A stretch of DNA of 64,000 bases from assembly GCF_032116555.1 (NCBI RefSeq), contig NZ_CP134949.1, positions 1,302,001-1,366,000 of the forward strand, in the 5' to 3' direction. Below are positions 36,857-45,827 of the stretch, piece by piece (position 1 is the first letter of the stretch; each line of letters opens with the position of its first letter). The DNA is from Halobaculum sp. XH14. Lineage in GTDB: Archaea > Halobacteriota > Halobacteria > Halobacteriales > Haloferacaceae. Below the pieces are notes generated by a model. The model was not told the origin of the DNA and did no database searches. It worked only from the letters and a program-made list of their open reading frames with translations. The translations under genes were made by a program, and so were the position numbers.

Positions 36857-37201
36857 GGTGTTCGACTGGTTCTCCGGGGGGTAAAGTCCGCCGCGTTCCC
36901 CCCGCTGTCGCGTCTCCATCCACTGTTTCGTTGCTTCGGAAGCGACGAAACGGTGGCCGCACCGCGACTTATACACTGTATGTGGCTATACCAAGCAAAC
37001 GGCCGAACTGGCAGCGGTCTCGGGCGTGTGCCCCCTCGTTCGATGGGTGTGTCCCCCCGCTCGGCCAGCTCCGGATCACGTCGTCTCCCGGCGTCGAAAC
37101 TACGGCGTCACCTTCGGATCGTGACGGATGGCGGCGCGTCACGTCCGTGGTGGTACTGGACGAGTACCGGCCCGTCCCGACCGACCTCCGGGAATCTCAT
37201 G
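36857..37201. other. Intergenic region with strong hairpin and TATA-like boxes
   Basis: The stretch between the BtpA start (36856) and a convergent-side stop (37202) has no gene. It contains the 17-bp stem at 36920-36956 and AT-rich boxes at about 36968-36993 that could drive the BtpA gene. The rest shows nothing recognisable. Confidence 0.45.
36920..36956. promoter_or_regulatory. 17-bp stem-loop upstream of the BtpA-family gene
   Basis: The left arm 36920-36936 pairs with the right arm 36940-36956 through 17 positions with two G-U wobbles and no mismatch; the loop is CGG. The stem lies about 64-100 bases upstream of the BtpA ATG, near the transcript start implied by the TATA-like box at about 36970. 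It could be a 5'-leader structure or an operator. Confidence 0.55.
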
Positions 37202-37870
37202 TCAACGGTTCGCGGCTCGCTCGTCGAGCCGCGCCGCGAGCTGATCGACGACGCCAGTCAGGTGGGCCGTGCCGACGACTGCGACGACGAGGCCGCCGAC
37301 GGAGTCGTAGACGATGTCGAGGACGGTGTCCTCGAGTCCGTACTGCGTGAGAACGGCCTCGCCGCCGATCACCCCGGACGCGACGCTGATGTAGAACTCC
37401 AGCAGTTCCCAGACGACGCCGAAGGCCAGCACGAACACGAGGAGGTAGAGGGCGAGGAACCGCGGCGGGAGGGCGATCGCCTCCGAGTGTTCGTCGAGCG
37501 CTCGTGCACCCGTGTAGGCGACGCCGACGACCAGCGACGCGGATAGCGCGTGGGTCAGGTGGTCCCACCACCACGTCCCGCCGTACAGCGTTGAGAAGTC
37601 GAGCCCGGGGAGCGGAACCGTCCCGAACGCGTGCAGGAACATGGCGACGGCGATCCACAGGACGAGTCCGACGTCGACCGTGAAGCCGTAGTTTCGCTCG
37701 AGCGCCGCCGGGAGGAGACTCACCAGCAGTCCGGCGCCGGCGTTGACCATGATTCCCGGGTCCCGGTTCACGAGCCCGAGCAGGAAGATCCCGAGCATAC
37801 AGAGCTGGAGCAGGCGCACGAGCGTCCACTCCCGCTCGGGTGTGAGTCCGATGCGACGAACGACGCTCAC
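37202..37870 (-). CDS. Multi-pass membrane protein (DUF2238/YjdF-like)
   Basis: This 222-residue membrane protein has about six hydrophobic helices. Conserved-looking polar residues sit in WWDHLTHALSASLV and VWELLEFYISVA and continue with TVLDIVYDSVGGLVV, as in the YjdF/DUF2238 family. The GTG at 37870 overlaps the stop of the upstream gene in GTGA. The shared reading direction suggests coupled expression. The function is unknown. Confidence 0.75.
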   Translation of the reverse strand: MSVVRRIGLTPEREWTLVRLLQLCMLGIFLLGLVNRDPGIMVNAGAGLLVSLLPAALERNYGFTVDVGLVLWIAVAMFLHAFGTVPLPGLDFSTLYGGTWWWDHLTHALSASLVVGVAYTGARALDEHSEAIALPPRFLALYLLVFVLAFGVVWELLEFYISVASGVIGGEAVLTQYGLEDTVLDIVYDSVGGLVVAVVGTAHLTGVVDQLAARLDERAANR

Positions 37871-38472
37871 GTCGAGTTCACCTCGCCGGTCGCACCCGCC
37901 CCGTTCGAGCGCCGGAGCCGCCGACGGAACAGCCACCGGAACACGAGGCCGCCGATGACGCCTCCGAGCGCCGCGGCGGTGAAGACGGACATGAGTTCGG
38001 CGTTCGTCCCGACGAACGGCGTCCCGAGGACCGCCGCCGCGGCAGCGGCGAGGACCGTCCAGACGGCGGCCGTCGCAAGCGTCAGGAACACGACGAACGA
38101 AACGGCAAACGAGGGCGTCATGCTGACGCTCGTGGTGGCCTGTATCGTCGCGGCGGCGAGCATTCCGATCGCGGCGATGCCGACGCCGTCCACGACCAGC
38201 CCGAAGAACCCCGGGTCGACCGTCCCGACGACGTGGGGCGCCGTCGCGAGTGCCAGGACCGGCCACGGTACGAACCGCAGCGGCGACTCGCCGACCACGG
38301 CCGGGTAAACTGCCAGCGCCGCGGCCGTCCCCGCGAGCACTGCGTCGACCGGCCGTCCGGCGAGCAGGCTACCGACCGCAGCGAGTGCGAGCGCCCCGGT
38401 GAGCGTCAGACCGATCACCGAGTTCGCTCGGCTGTCGCCGAGATACCACCCGTCCGTTGCCGCCTGGCTCAT
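37867..38472 (-). CDS. Multi-pass membrane protein of unknown function
   Basis: This 201-residue protein has about six hydrophobic segments rich in Ala, Val and Gly. It ends in a basic patch (FRWLFRRRLRRSN) and a short polar tail. It overlaps the start of the DUF2238-like gene by four bases, forming a two-gene membrane operon. I recognise no named family. Confidence 0.7.
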   Translation of the reverse strand: MSQAATDGWYLGDSRANSVIGLTLTGALALAAVGSLLAGRPVDAVLAGTAAALAVYPAVVGESPLRFVPWPVLALATAPHVVGTVDPGFFGLVVDGVGIAAIGMLAAATIQATTSVSMTPSFAVSFVVFLTLATAAVWTVLAAAAAAVLGTPFVGTNAELMSVFTAAALGGVIGGLVFRWLFRRRLRRSNGAGATGEVNST

Positions 38473-38654
38473 GAGCTGTGCCTCGAACGAGGGCTGACGG
38501 TCTCAAAACGATAGTTTCGAGAAGCCGACCGTTTTCTCGACGGTTCGTTACCGGACGCTCGGGCGAGGCGCTCCCCATGAGTACGGCCCACCGACCGTTC
38601 CTACCGAGACTCCGGACCGGTCCCGCGGTCCCGACTCGCGCATAACCGGTCCGG

Positions 38655-38825
38655 TCAGGACGGGAGCGAAACGATCAGTTCGTGCTCGGTGCCCTCCAGA
38701 ACGGGGTGCCCACAGAACGGGCAGTACTCGTACGTGTGGACGCCGGGTTTGACGTTGTACCCCCCGGTGTTGTCACAGTCGATCCGCGTCGTCGCCTTCG
38801 TCGTGTTCGGCGGTTTCGTGATCAT
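38655..38825 (-). CDS. Small zinc-ribbon-like protein
   Basis: This 56-residue protein has RIDCDN and EYCPFCGHPV, so three cysteines and a possible histidine ligand make a partial zinc ribbon. The ATG at 38825 is favoured because TTTATGATC at about 38862-38870 would put the transcript start some 13 bases upstream. An in-frame ATG at 38849 lies inside the promoter. The role is unknown. Confidence 0.55.
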   Translation of the reverse strand: MITKPPNTTKATTRIDCDNTGGYNVKPGVHTYEYCPFCGHPVLEGTEHELIVSLPS

Positions 38826-38979
38826 CGTTGCGGTGCGGTACCGGCACACAGGGTAGGGTGATCATAAACGTTCTCCCGCCACGTTCCCTCCGCCCGTCGG
38901 GTCGAGCCGGGTCGTGGTGTAGGACGGACCTACCGGCGTCTCTCCGAGCGCCAACGACCACCGCAGAACCGGAGTCGCG

Positions 38980-39029
38980 ACCGGCCACCACCTCCGCTCA
39001 CCGGCCACCACCCCCGATCACCGGTCAGC
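38980..39029. repeat. Short tandem repeat overlapping the FGE gene end
   Basis: Two 20-base units beginning ACCGGCCACCACC (38980-38999 and 39000-39019, two differences) and a partial third unit run across the stop codon of the FGE gene. It may be a slippage product of no function. Confidence 0.5.
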
Positions 39030-39989
39030 CGGAACGATACACCGAAAGCCGACGTGGCTCGTGGAGGTGTCGACCGGCTCGGGGTACCGGGCGGCCGGCC
39101 GGTAGCGGAAGCAGTAGTTGGGTGCACAGAGATGCGAGCCGCCTTTCAACACCTTCCTGGGAACCTCGGCGGGGTCGCGCGGGTCGACGCTCTCGGCTTC
39201 CTGAACGCCCCGCGGGTTCGTCGGCGTACAGCACGAGGGCGAGTCCGCTTCGCCGGCCGTCGGGTCGGCGCTGAACCAGTCGCGGGTCCAGTCCCAGACG
39301 TTGCCCGCCACGTCGTGGAGGCCGAACTCGTTCGGGGGGAACGAGCCGACGGGCGAGGTGCGCTCGTACCCGTCGAGTTCCAGGTTCTCGTGGGGGAACT
39401 CGCCCTGCCAGGTGTTCGCCAGCAGGGTCCCGTCCGGGACGTGCTCGTCGCCCCAGACGAACCGCTTGCCGTCGAGGCCACCCCGAGCCGCGCGTTCCCA
39501 CTGGGCCTCGGTCGGGAGGCGCTTGTCGGCCCAGTCGGCGTACGCCCGGGCGTCCTCGAAAGCGACGTGGACGACCGGGTGGTCCGGCTCGTCCTCGATG
39601 GAGCTGTCGGGGCCCAGCGGGTGGTGCCAGCAGGCGCCGGGGACGTACTCCCACCAGCCGCTCGGGTCACGGAGGTCGACGGGACCGTCGGGCGAGGTGA
39701 AGACGGCCGACCCCGGAACGAGGTCGGCGGGGTCCGAGCCGGGGTAGTTCGCCGGGTCGGGGTCTCGTTCGGCCAGCGTCGTGTAGCCGGCGTCCTCGAC
39801 GAACCGTTCGAACTCGGCGTTGGTCACGGGCGTCTCGTCCATCCAGAACCCGTCGACGTCGACCTCCCGGGTGGGGGCCTCCTCGGGGTAGAACTCGTCG
39901 GATCCCATCCGGAACGTCCCGCCGGGAATCCAGACCATTCGGTCGTCCGGCGCGGTCGGCGGTTCGGGGTCGGTTCGGTGTCGAGTCAT
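39018..39989 (-). CDS. Formylglycine-generating enzyme (sulfatase-modifying factor)
   Basis: This 323-residue enzyme oxidises the cysteine of a CxPxR motif in type-I sulfatases to formylglycine. It opens with MVWIPGGTFRMGSDEFYPEE (about 18-37) and contains RLPTEAQWERAARGG and VAGNVWDW. It carries the redox-active cysteines as Cys288 and Cys293 in GGSHLCAPNYCFRYRPAAR, both present. No signal peptide is seen, so it should act in the cytosol. A matching sulfatase lies at 43509-45827. Confidence 0.92.
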   Translation of the reverse strand: MTRHRTDPEPPTAPDDRMVWIPGGTFRMGSDEFYPEEAPTREVDVDGFWMDETPVTNAEFERFVEDAGYTTLAERDPDPANYPGSDPADLVPGSAVFTSPDGPVDLRDPSGWWEYVPGACWHHPLGPDSSIEDEPDHPVVHVAFEDARAYADWADKRLPTEAQWERAARGGLDGKRFVWGDEHVPDGTLLANTWQGEFPHENLELDGYERTSPVGSFPPNEFGLHDVAGNVWDWTRDWFSADPTAGEADSPSCCTPTNPRGVQEAESVDPRDPAEVPRKVLKGGSHLCAPNYCFRYRPAARYPEPVDTSTSHVGFRCIVPADR

Positions 39990-40462
39990 GAATCGTGATC
40001 GGTCGCCGGGGACGACCGAACTGGTACCCGATGACGACGTGCCGTGGACGCAGCTTTGTTATGCACACACGATTCTCCATGACGTCCGGCTTAGAAGCTG
40101 AAACGACGGATTAGCGGACGGATCGGGGGCTCAGGATGCGCCTACTCGGACGAGATCGCGTTCCCGGACGCGTGCGCCCGTGACACGACGCTCCGGGACG
40201 ACTGGATCGCTCCTACGGGAACCCTTCGCGCGGACGCCCGTCCATTACAAAGGTCGTGCTCGACCAACGGCACGTTCACATGATCGTCACCGACCACGTT
40301 CGCGTTCGACGACGGTGAGGGTGCGATACGACCGTATCCGGGACGGAACCCTCCCGACGCACGTCCCGGTCCGGACCGGGCGTCCGCGGGGGGACGAGCC
40401 CGGACTCCGGGACGCGTCCCGTGCCCGCGGGCCGGTGATCGACCCCGTCGTTCTGGACGACC
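39990..40462. other. Divergent intergenic region between the FGE and SulP genes
   Basis: The 473 bases contain no credible gene. TGCATAACAAAGC near 40055-40067 is an AT-rich candidate box for the FGE gene on the minus strand. GCGATACGACCGTAT near 40323-40337 is a weak box for the SulP gene. The promoters are inferred only. Confidence 0.35.
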
Positions 40463-42187
40463 ATGTCGACCGATAGTCCCTCCGAGCGCGCGAAGCGCTT
40501 CGCGGGGTCGGTGCTCCCGGTGACCGAGTGGCTCCCCGCGTACGACCGGTCGTGGCTTCGGACCGATCTCGTGGCGGGGATCACGGTCGCGGCCGCGGTC
40601 ATCCCGGAAGGGCTCGCGTACGCCTCGCTCGCGGGACTGCCCCCCCAGACGGGGCTGTACGCCGCGCTGATGGGTGCGGCCACGTACGTGTTCTTCGCCT
40701 CGTCGCGCCAGGTGCTCCTCGGGCCGACGTCGGCGCTCGCCATCCTGCTTCTCGCCGGCGTGGGCCCGATCGCGGACGGAAGCGAACTGTCCTATCCCGC
40801 GCTCGTCACGGTGACGACGGTTCTCGTCGGCGTCATCGCCGTGGCCGCGAGGGTGTTCCGGCTCGGCCACCTCGTGAGCTTCATCTCGGGGTCGGTCCTG
40901 ACCGGCTTCTCGACGGGGGCCGCGCTGTACATCATCTCCACGCAACTCGGGAAACTGCTCGGTATCTCGGGCTCCGAGGGCACGTTCTTCGAACGCGTCT
41001 GGTTCGTCCTGGTCAACCTGAACGAGGCGCAGGCCGCGACGGTCGCCGTCGGACTCATCTCGATCGCGCTCCTGTTGCTCGGAGAGCGGTACGTGCCCCG
41101 CTTGCCCACCGCGCTGGTGGTCGTCCTGCTCGCCATCGTCGCCTCGTCCGTCCTGAACTTTCAGGCGTGGGGAGTCGAAATCGTCGGGGAGCTCCCCGGC
41201 GGGCTTCCGTCGCTCACGGTTCCGTCGATCCCCTCGATCCCCGTCCTCGGAGCGCTCTTTCCGGTGGCGTTCGCGCTCTTTCTCCTCTCCTACGTGGAGG
41301 GGATCGGTGCCGTCCAGACGTTCGCGCGCCGGAACGGCTATCGGGCCGACCCCGACCAGGAACTCCTCGCGGACGGCGTCGGGAACGTCGCCGCGGGGCT
41401 GTTCGGCGGGTTCGTCGTCGGCGGGAGCATGTCCCGGTCGGCGCTCAACGACTCCATGGGCGGGAAGTCCCAGGTCGTCAGCGCGGTGATGGCGCTCGTC
41501 CTGGTCGTCGTCCTCCTGTTTCTCACCGGGCTGTTCACGACGCTGCCGGATGCCACCCTCGGGGCGATCGTCGCCGTCGCCGCGCTCGGGCTCGTCGACG
41601 TCGCGGGGATGGAACGGCTCAGGAGCGTCAGCCGGAGCGAGTTCGTCATCGCGTCCGCGGCGCTGCTCGGGGTGCTCGCCGTCGGCATCGTCTGGGGCGT
41701 GTTCATCGGCGTCGGCCTGTCGCTGCTTCACACGATCTCCCTGGCTAGCAGCCCGAAGACGGAGGTCCTCGGCCGAATCCCGGACACCGATCATTTCGTC
41801 AACCTCGGGAGCTATCCCGAGGCGGTCGAGGACCCCGGCGTGCTCGTCTACCGCGTGGACGCCGGGCTGTTCTACGCGAACACGAACGTCGTTCGGGAGG
41901 ACCTCGAGGCGCGCGTCGAGGGGCGCGACTCGCCCCTCGATCTGGTCGTCTTCGACCTCTCCTCGTCGCCCATCGTCGACTTCGCGGGCGCGGAGTTCCT
42001 CGGCGAACTCCGGAGCGATCTCGCCTCCCGGGGGATCGACCTCCGCGTCGCGGGCGCGAACGCACAGGTCACGGAACTGCTCGCGGCCGCCGGCCTGGAC
42101 GGGGAACTCGGCGGCGTCCGCGAGGACGAGCGGATCGCCTCCGCCATCGACCGATGGCGGCGCGAGGAGGAGGAGGAAACGTCGTGA
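40463..42187 (+). CDS. SulP-family anion transporter with STAS domain
   Basis: This 574-residue membrane transporter has the family signature GITVAAAVIPEGLAYASLAGLPPQTGLYAAL at about residues 38-68. About eleven helices follow, then a C-terminal cytosolic STAS domain (about 440-560, with DLSSSPIVDFAGAEFL). SulP proteins move sulfate, bicarbonate or related anions. Proximity to a sulfatase and its activating enzyme favours sulfate or a sulfated compound. The stop overlaps the next start in GTGA. Confidence 0.9.
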   Translation: MSTDSPSERAKRFAGSVLPVTEWLPAYDRSWLRTDLVAGITVAAAVIPEGLAYASLAGLPPQTGLYAALMGAATYVFFASSRQVLLGPTSALAILLLAGVGPIADGSELSYPALVTVTTVLVGVIAVAARVFRLGHLVSFISGSVLTGFSTGAALYIISTQLGKLLGISGSEGTFFERVWFVLVNLNEAQAATVAVGLISIALLLLGERYVPRLPTALVVVLLAIVASSVLNFQAWGVEIVGELPGGLPSLTVPSIPSIPVLGALFPVAFALFLLSYVEGIGAVQTFARRNGYRADPDQELLADGVGNVAAGLFGGFVVGGSMSRSALNDSMGGKSQVVSAVMALVLVVVLLFLTGLFTTLPDATLGAIVAVAALGLVDVAGMERLRSVSRSEFVIASAALLGVLAVGIVWGVFIGVGLSLLHTISLASSPKTEVLGRIPDTDHFVNLGSYPEAVEDPGVLVYRVDAGLFYANTNVVREDLEARVEGRDSPLDLVVFDLSSSPIVDFAGAEFLGELRSDLASRGIDLRVAGANAQVTELLAAAGLDGELGGVREDERIASAIDRWRREEEEETS

Positions 42188-42801
42188 GCTTCCTCACGGT
42201 GCTCCCGCTGGCAGTGGTGATGGTCGCGGGCCCGCAGATCCTGAGCGCCATCTTCCTCGCGACGAGCGACGGATGGCGGCGCAACTCGGCCGCGTTCGTC
42301 CTCGGCGCGGCGCTGTCGATATCCCTCGTGGTCGCCGCCGCGTTTCTCCTGGGGGACGGTGCCATCGGCCAGGGAGGGTCGAGGGAGACGCTCGATCTCC
42401 TCATCCTCGTGCTCCTCATCGTCGCCATGGTCCGCACGTTCCTGACGCGCGGGCAGTCGGAACCCCCGGAGTGGATGGGCAGGCTCCAGACCGCGAGACC
42501 GCGGCTCGCGCTTCGGCTGGGGTTCCTCCTGCTCGGGTTCTTCCCGACCGACGTCATCACCTCGGTCACGGTCGGCTCCTATCTCGCCGCCAACGGGTTC
42601 CCGCTGACGGAGGCGATCCCGTTCGTCCTCCTCACGCTGCTGTTGCTGGCACTCCCGTCGCTCGCGGTGGTCGCGCTCGGCGAGCGCGCCGAGGTCACCC
42701 TCCCGCGGATCCGGGACTGGATGAACGCGAACTCCTGGATCGTCAGCGAGGTCGTCATCCTCTTTTTCATCGTCATCGTCCTCGACGGCCTCCTGGGATA
42801 G
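42184..42801 (+). CDS. GAP/SfLAP-family six-helix membrane protein
   Basis: This 205-residue protein starts at GTG within the stop of the SulP gene. It has about six helices, and the first segment, FLTVLPLAVVMVAGPQILSAIFLATSDG, resembles GAP-family (sulfolipid-addressing/LysE-like) proteins. Translational coupling to the SulP transporter suggests a joint role in exporting or balancing an anion or a sulfated product. The substrate is unknown. Confidence 0.75.
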   Translation: MSFLTVLPLAVVMVAGPQILSAIFLATSDGWRRNSAAFVLGAALSISLVVAAAFLLGDGAIGQGGSRETLDLLILVLLIVAMVRTFLTRGQSEPPEWMGRLQTARPRLALRLGFLLLGFFPTDVITSVTVGSYLAANGFPLTEAIPFVLLTLLLLALPSLAVVALGERAEVTLPRIRDWMNANSWIVSEVVILFFIVIVLDGLLG

Positions 42802-42953
42802 GCGGGACGGCCGACGGCCACGAGTGGGTACAGGCGGCGGGTAGCAGTCGATACCGGCAACTTGTTGACGACGTCGGGGTCGTCCCGTGGGGTCGGTTCA
42901 TTGGTCTCGAGTCGTCGATGTCTGTCGGACGGCTATCCCCCGTGTCCGATCGT

Positions 42954-43018
42954 GTCGATGGCGGCCGCGACCGCGAGGACGACGCGTTCGTCCTCGCGGT
43001 CGCGGCCGCCACCTCGAC
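42954..43018. terminator. Very strong hairpin between convergent genes
   Basis: The left arm 42960-42982 and right arm 42988-43010 are a perfect 23-bp inverted repeat around the loop CGCGT. Pairing continues with T42959-A43011 and, after a two-base bulge, with GTCGA (42954-42958) and TCGAC (43014-43018). It lies between the stop of the SfLAP-like gene (42801) and that of the LURP-one-like gene (43043). A bidirectional terminator is the natural reading, but the stem is unusually long and the T-run is absent. Confidence 0.7.
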
Positions 43019-43042
43019 GCCGTAGGTGTCGCGGACGCGGTA

Positions 43043-43501
43043 CTAGCGCTTCGAGACGGTCGCCACCCGTGCGCCCTCCCGGGTGATGGTGTACTCGTGG
43101 TCGAAGACGTTCCCCCGGACGTGCAGCGGCGGCCCGTCGGCGACCTGGACGGTGAACCGGTCCCTGACGGGCGTCACGAGCGCCCGGTCGATGGACGCCA
43201 CCCGGCGGCCGTTCCGTTCGATCACCATCGTCTCCCTGAGCCGGACGACCCGCTCCTGGACGCGGTAGAGCGGTCGTCCCCGCGAGTCCCGGATCCGGAT
43301 CGTGTTCCGGACTCTGAGGGCCTCGCCGTCGACCCTGAACGCCGGCACGCCCGCGCCCGTCTCGATGACGAAGTCGTCGCCGAACGAGAGCAGTCGTTCG
43401 CGCATCCGGTATCTGGTCGGCGCCGCGCGGGCCCCCGGTCCGCGTCCCCGCGACCGGCCGCGCTGGCCCTGCCGTCCCTGCCGGCGCCGGAGCGGACTCA
43501 T
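43043..43501 (-). CDS. LURP-one-related (tubby-like fold) protein
   Basis: This 152-residue protein has an Arg/Gly-rich N-terminus (about residues 1-30) and a LURP-one-like beta barrel. It contains the pattern YRMRERLLSFGDDFVIE, then FRVDGEALRVRNTIRIRDSRG, and ends with YTITREGARVATVSKR. The fold resembles tubby C-terminal and phospholipid-scramblase domains and may bind lipid. The start lies seven bases after the sulfatase stop, so the two are one operon. Confidence 0.82.
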   Translation of the reverse strand: MSPLRRRQGRQGQRGRSRGRGPGARAAPTRYRMRERLLSFGDDFVIETGAGVPAFRVDGEALRVRNTIRIRDSRGRPLYRVQERVVRLRETMVIERNGRRVASIDRALVTPVRDRFTVQVADGPPLHVRGNVFDHEYTITREGARVATVSKR

Positions 43502-43508
43502 CCCGCCA

Positions 43509-45827
43509 TCACTCCCGGGCCAGGATGCGGTCCATCTCCTTGTCCTCGTGGACGAACGGCTCGCCGCTGACGTCGACCGTCACGCGGGCGATATCGCCGG
43601 TGAACGCAAACGGTGCCCGGTCCCGGTAGTCGTCGCTGACGGCGTCGACCGCGTCCCGGCCACAGCTCAACCCCGCGACGATGCTGACGGTGATCGGGAT
43701 CGTCGTCGGGAGGTCGCCCTCGCCGACCTGTTCGTCGCCGTAGTAGAGCCTGACGGTGCCGGGGGCGCCCTTGCCGTCGGGGACGTCCGGGTCGCCGGTC
43801 GTCTCGAACTCCATGCTGACCGTGACCTCGCCCTCCGGGAGACGCTCGTCGGCGACGACCTCGTACTCGTCGACGCCGACGTAGTTGTGTACGTAGCGGA
43901 GCCGCCCGTCGTCCACGAACAGCGAGTAGCCGCCCGAGCGGGAGCCGTGGGCGAGGAGAACGCCCTCGGCACCGCCCGCCGGAACCGACAGGTCGGCGGT
44001 GATGCTGTGATCGCGGTTCAACACCTTGACGGCCGCGTTCTCGGGGACGTGCTGGCCGCCGGGGTAGTAGACGTACCTGTCGCGGGGCTTCCCGGGCTGG
44101 GGACGCGGCTCCGCGAACCGTTCCGTGCCGCGGCCGTCCAGCGGCAACACGTCGTGCTTCCCGGCTTCGGCCCACCACAGCTGGACGAGTTCGAGCACCT
44201 TCTCGGGGTGTTCGTCGCTGACGTCGTGGGCCTCCGAGAAGTCCTCGGCGACGTGGTACAGTTCCCACCCGGAGTCCTCCAGGCTGGTGGCCGAGAGGTC
44301 CTCGGCCGTGATCGGCTCGTTGAACGGCCAGGGGTGGACCGCGCGCCAGCCGTCGTGGTAGACGGCGCGGGTCGCGAGCATCTCGAAGTACTGGGTCGTG
44401 TGCCGCTCCGGCGCGTCGGGCTCCTCGAACGAGTACGCGAAGCTCGTCCCCTCGATCGCCGACTGTGAGTACCCCTTGATCTCGTCGGGGGCCTCGATGC
44501 CGATCGACTCCAGGATCGTCGGTACCAGGTCGATGGCGTGGACGAACTGGTCGCGCACCTCCCCCTCGGCGTCGATGCCGTTCGGCCAGGAGACCACGAG
44601 CGGGTCGCTCGCGCCGCCGCGATAGCTCTCGCGCTTCCAGCGACGGAACGGCGTGTTCCCCGCCCACGTCCACCCGTACGGGTAGTGGTTGTAGTACTCG
44701 GGACCGCCGAGTCCGTCCATCGCCTCGAGGTTCTCCTCCAGGTCCTCCTCGATGTTGTTGAAAAAGCGGTTCTCGTTGAGCGATCCCGTCGGGCCCCCCT
44801 CGGCGCTGGCGCCGTTGTCCGAGACGAGCAGCACCATCGTGTCGTCGAGTTCGCCGATCTCCTCGAGGAAGTCGAGGACCCGCCCGATCTGGGCGTCGGT
44901 GTGTTCGAGGAAGCCGGCGAACACCTCCATCATCCGGGCGTAGAGCCTCCGTTCGTCCTCCGAGAGCGAGTCCCACTCCCGGACGTCCTCGTTCTGTGGC
45001 GACAGCTCCGTGTCCTCGGGGACGACGCCCATCTCCTTTTGCCGTTCGAGGATCCGCTCGCGGGCCTCGTCCCAGCCCATGTCGAACTCCCCATCGTACC
45101 TGTCGGCCCACTCCTGTGGGACCTGGTGGGGCGCGTGACACGCGCCCGGCGCGAAGTACGTGAAGAACGGCTTGTCGGGGTCGACCTGTTTCGCGTCCCC
45201 GATGAAGTTGATCGCCCGGTCGGCGATGTCCTCGGTGAAGTGATAGCCTTCCTCGGGGGTCGCGGGGGGGTCGACCTGGTGGTTGTCGTGGACGAGCGGC
45301 GGCGTGTACTGGTCGGCGTCGGCGCCGAGGAACCCGTAGTAGCGCTCGAACCCGCGCCCGAGCGGCCACTCGTCGTACGGGCCGGCGGCGCTGTTCGACT
45401 CGGCCGGGGAGAGGTGCCACTTGCCGAGCGCGTGGGTACTGTAGCCCTGCTCGACGAGCATCTCCGAGAGGAACCCGTTCTCGTGCGGGACGTGACCGTT
45501 GTAGCCGGGGAAGCCGGTCGAGACCTCGGTGATGCCGGCCATCGCGTTCGAGTGGTGGTTACGCCCGGTCAACAGACAACTCCGCGAGGGCGAACACAGC
45601 GCCGTCGTGTGGAAGTTGTTGTACCGGAGCCCGTCCTCGGCCAGCCGGTCGACGTTCGGCGTGTCGATCAGCCCGCCGTAACACCCGAGCTGTCCGAACC
45701 CGACGTCGTCGAGGACGATCATCAGGACGTTCGGTGCGTCCTGGGGGGCCCGCGTCTCCTCGGGCCACCACGGTTCCGATTCGTCGTACGTGCGGCCGAT
45801 CCGGCCGTGAAACTCCTTTCCTTGCAT
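43509..45827 (-). CDS. Arylsulfatase, type I (formylglycine-dependent)
   Basis: This 772-residue sulfatase hydrolyses sulfate esters. Metal-binding residues appear in LMIVLDDVGFGQLGCYGG (about 35-52; Asp40, Asp41). The modified cysteine is Cys78 in LCSPSRSCLLTGR, a canonical CxPxR. HALGKWHL and VSDNGASAE supply further active-site residues. About 600-772 form a beta-rich C-terminal domain. No signal peptide is visible, so it is predicted cytosolic, like its FGE. A palindrome and TATA box lie upstream. Confidence 0.94.
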   Translation of the reverse strand: MQGKEFHGRIGRTYDESEPWWPEETRAPQDAPNVLMIVLDDVGFGQLGCYGGLIDTPNVDRLAEDGLRYNNFHTTALCSPSRSCLLTGRNHHSNAMAGITEVSTGFPGYNGHVPHENGFLSEMLVEQGYSTHALGKWHLSPAESNSAAGPYDEWPLGRGFERYYGFLGADADQYTPPLVHDNHQVDPPATPEEGYHFTEDIADRAINFIGDAKQVDPDKPFFTYFAPGACHAPHQVPQEWADRYDGEFDMGWDEARERILERQKEMGVVPEDTELSPQNEDVREWDSLSEDERRLYARMMEVFAGFLEHTDAQIGRVLDFLEEIGELDDTMVLLVSDNGASAEGGPTGSLNENRFFNNIEEDLEENLEAMDGLGGPEYYNHYPYGWTWAGNTPFRRWKRESYRGGASDPLVVSWPNGIDAEGEVRDQFVHAIDLVPTILESIGIEAPDEIKGYSQSAIEGTSFAYSFEEPDAPERHTTQYFEMLATRAVYHDGWRAVHPWPFNEPITAEDLSATSLEDSGWELYHVAEDFSEAHDVSDEHPEKVLELVQLWWAEAGKHDVLPLDGRGTERFAEPRPQPGKPRDRYVYYPGGQHVPENAAVKVLNRDHSITADLSVPAGGAEGVLLAHGSRSGGYSLFVDDGRLRYVHNYVGVDEYEVVADERLPEGEVTVSMEFETTGDPDVPDGKGAPGTVRLYYGDEQVGEGDLPTTIPITVSIVAGLSCGRDAVDAVSDDYRDRAPFAFTGDIARVTVDVSGEPFVHEDKEMDRILARE

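Noticed and set aside
38980-39029. CRISPR-like repeat at the FGE gene end
   Set aside because: The units are tandem without spacers and only two and a half copies, so this is slippage, not a CRISPR array.
40142-41794. 550-codon minus-strand frame opposite the SulP gene
   Set aside because: The product is Arg/Asp/Glu-repeat-like low complexity without any domain, while SulP and STAS motifs are clear on the other strand.
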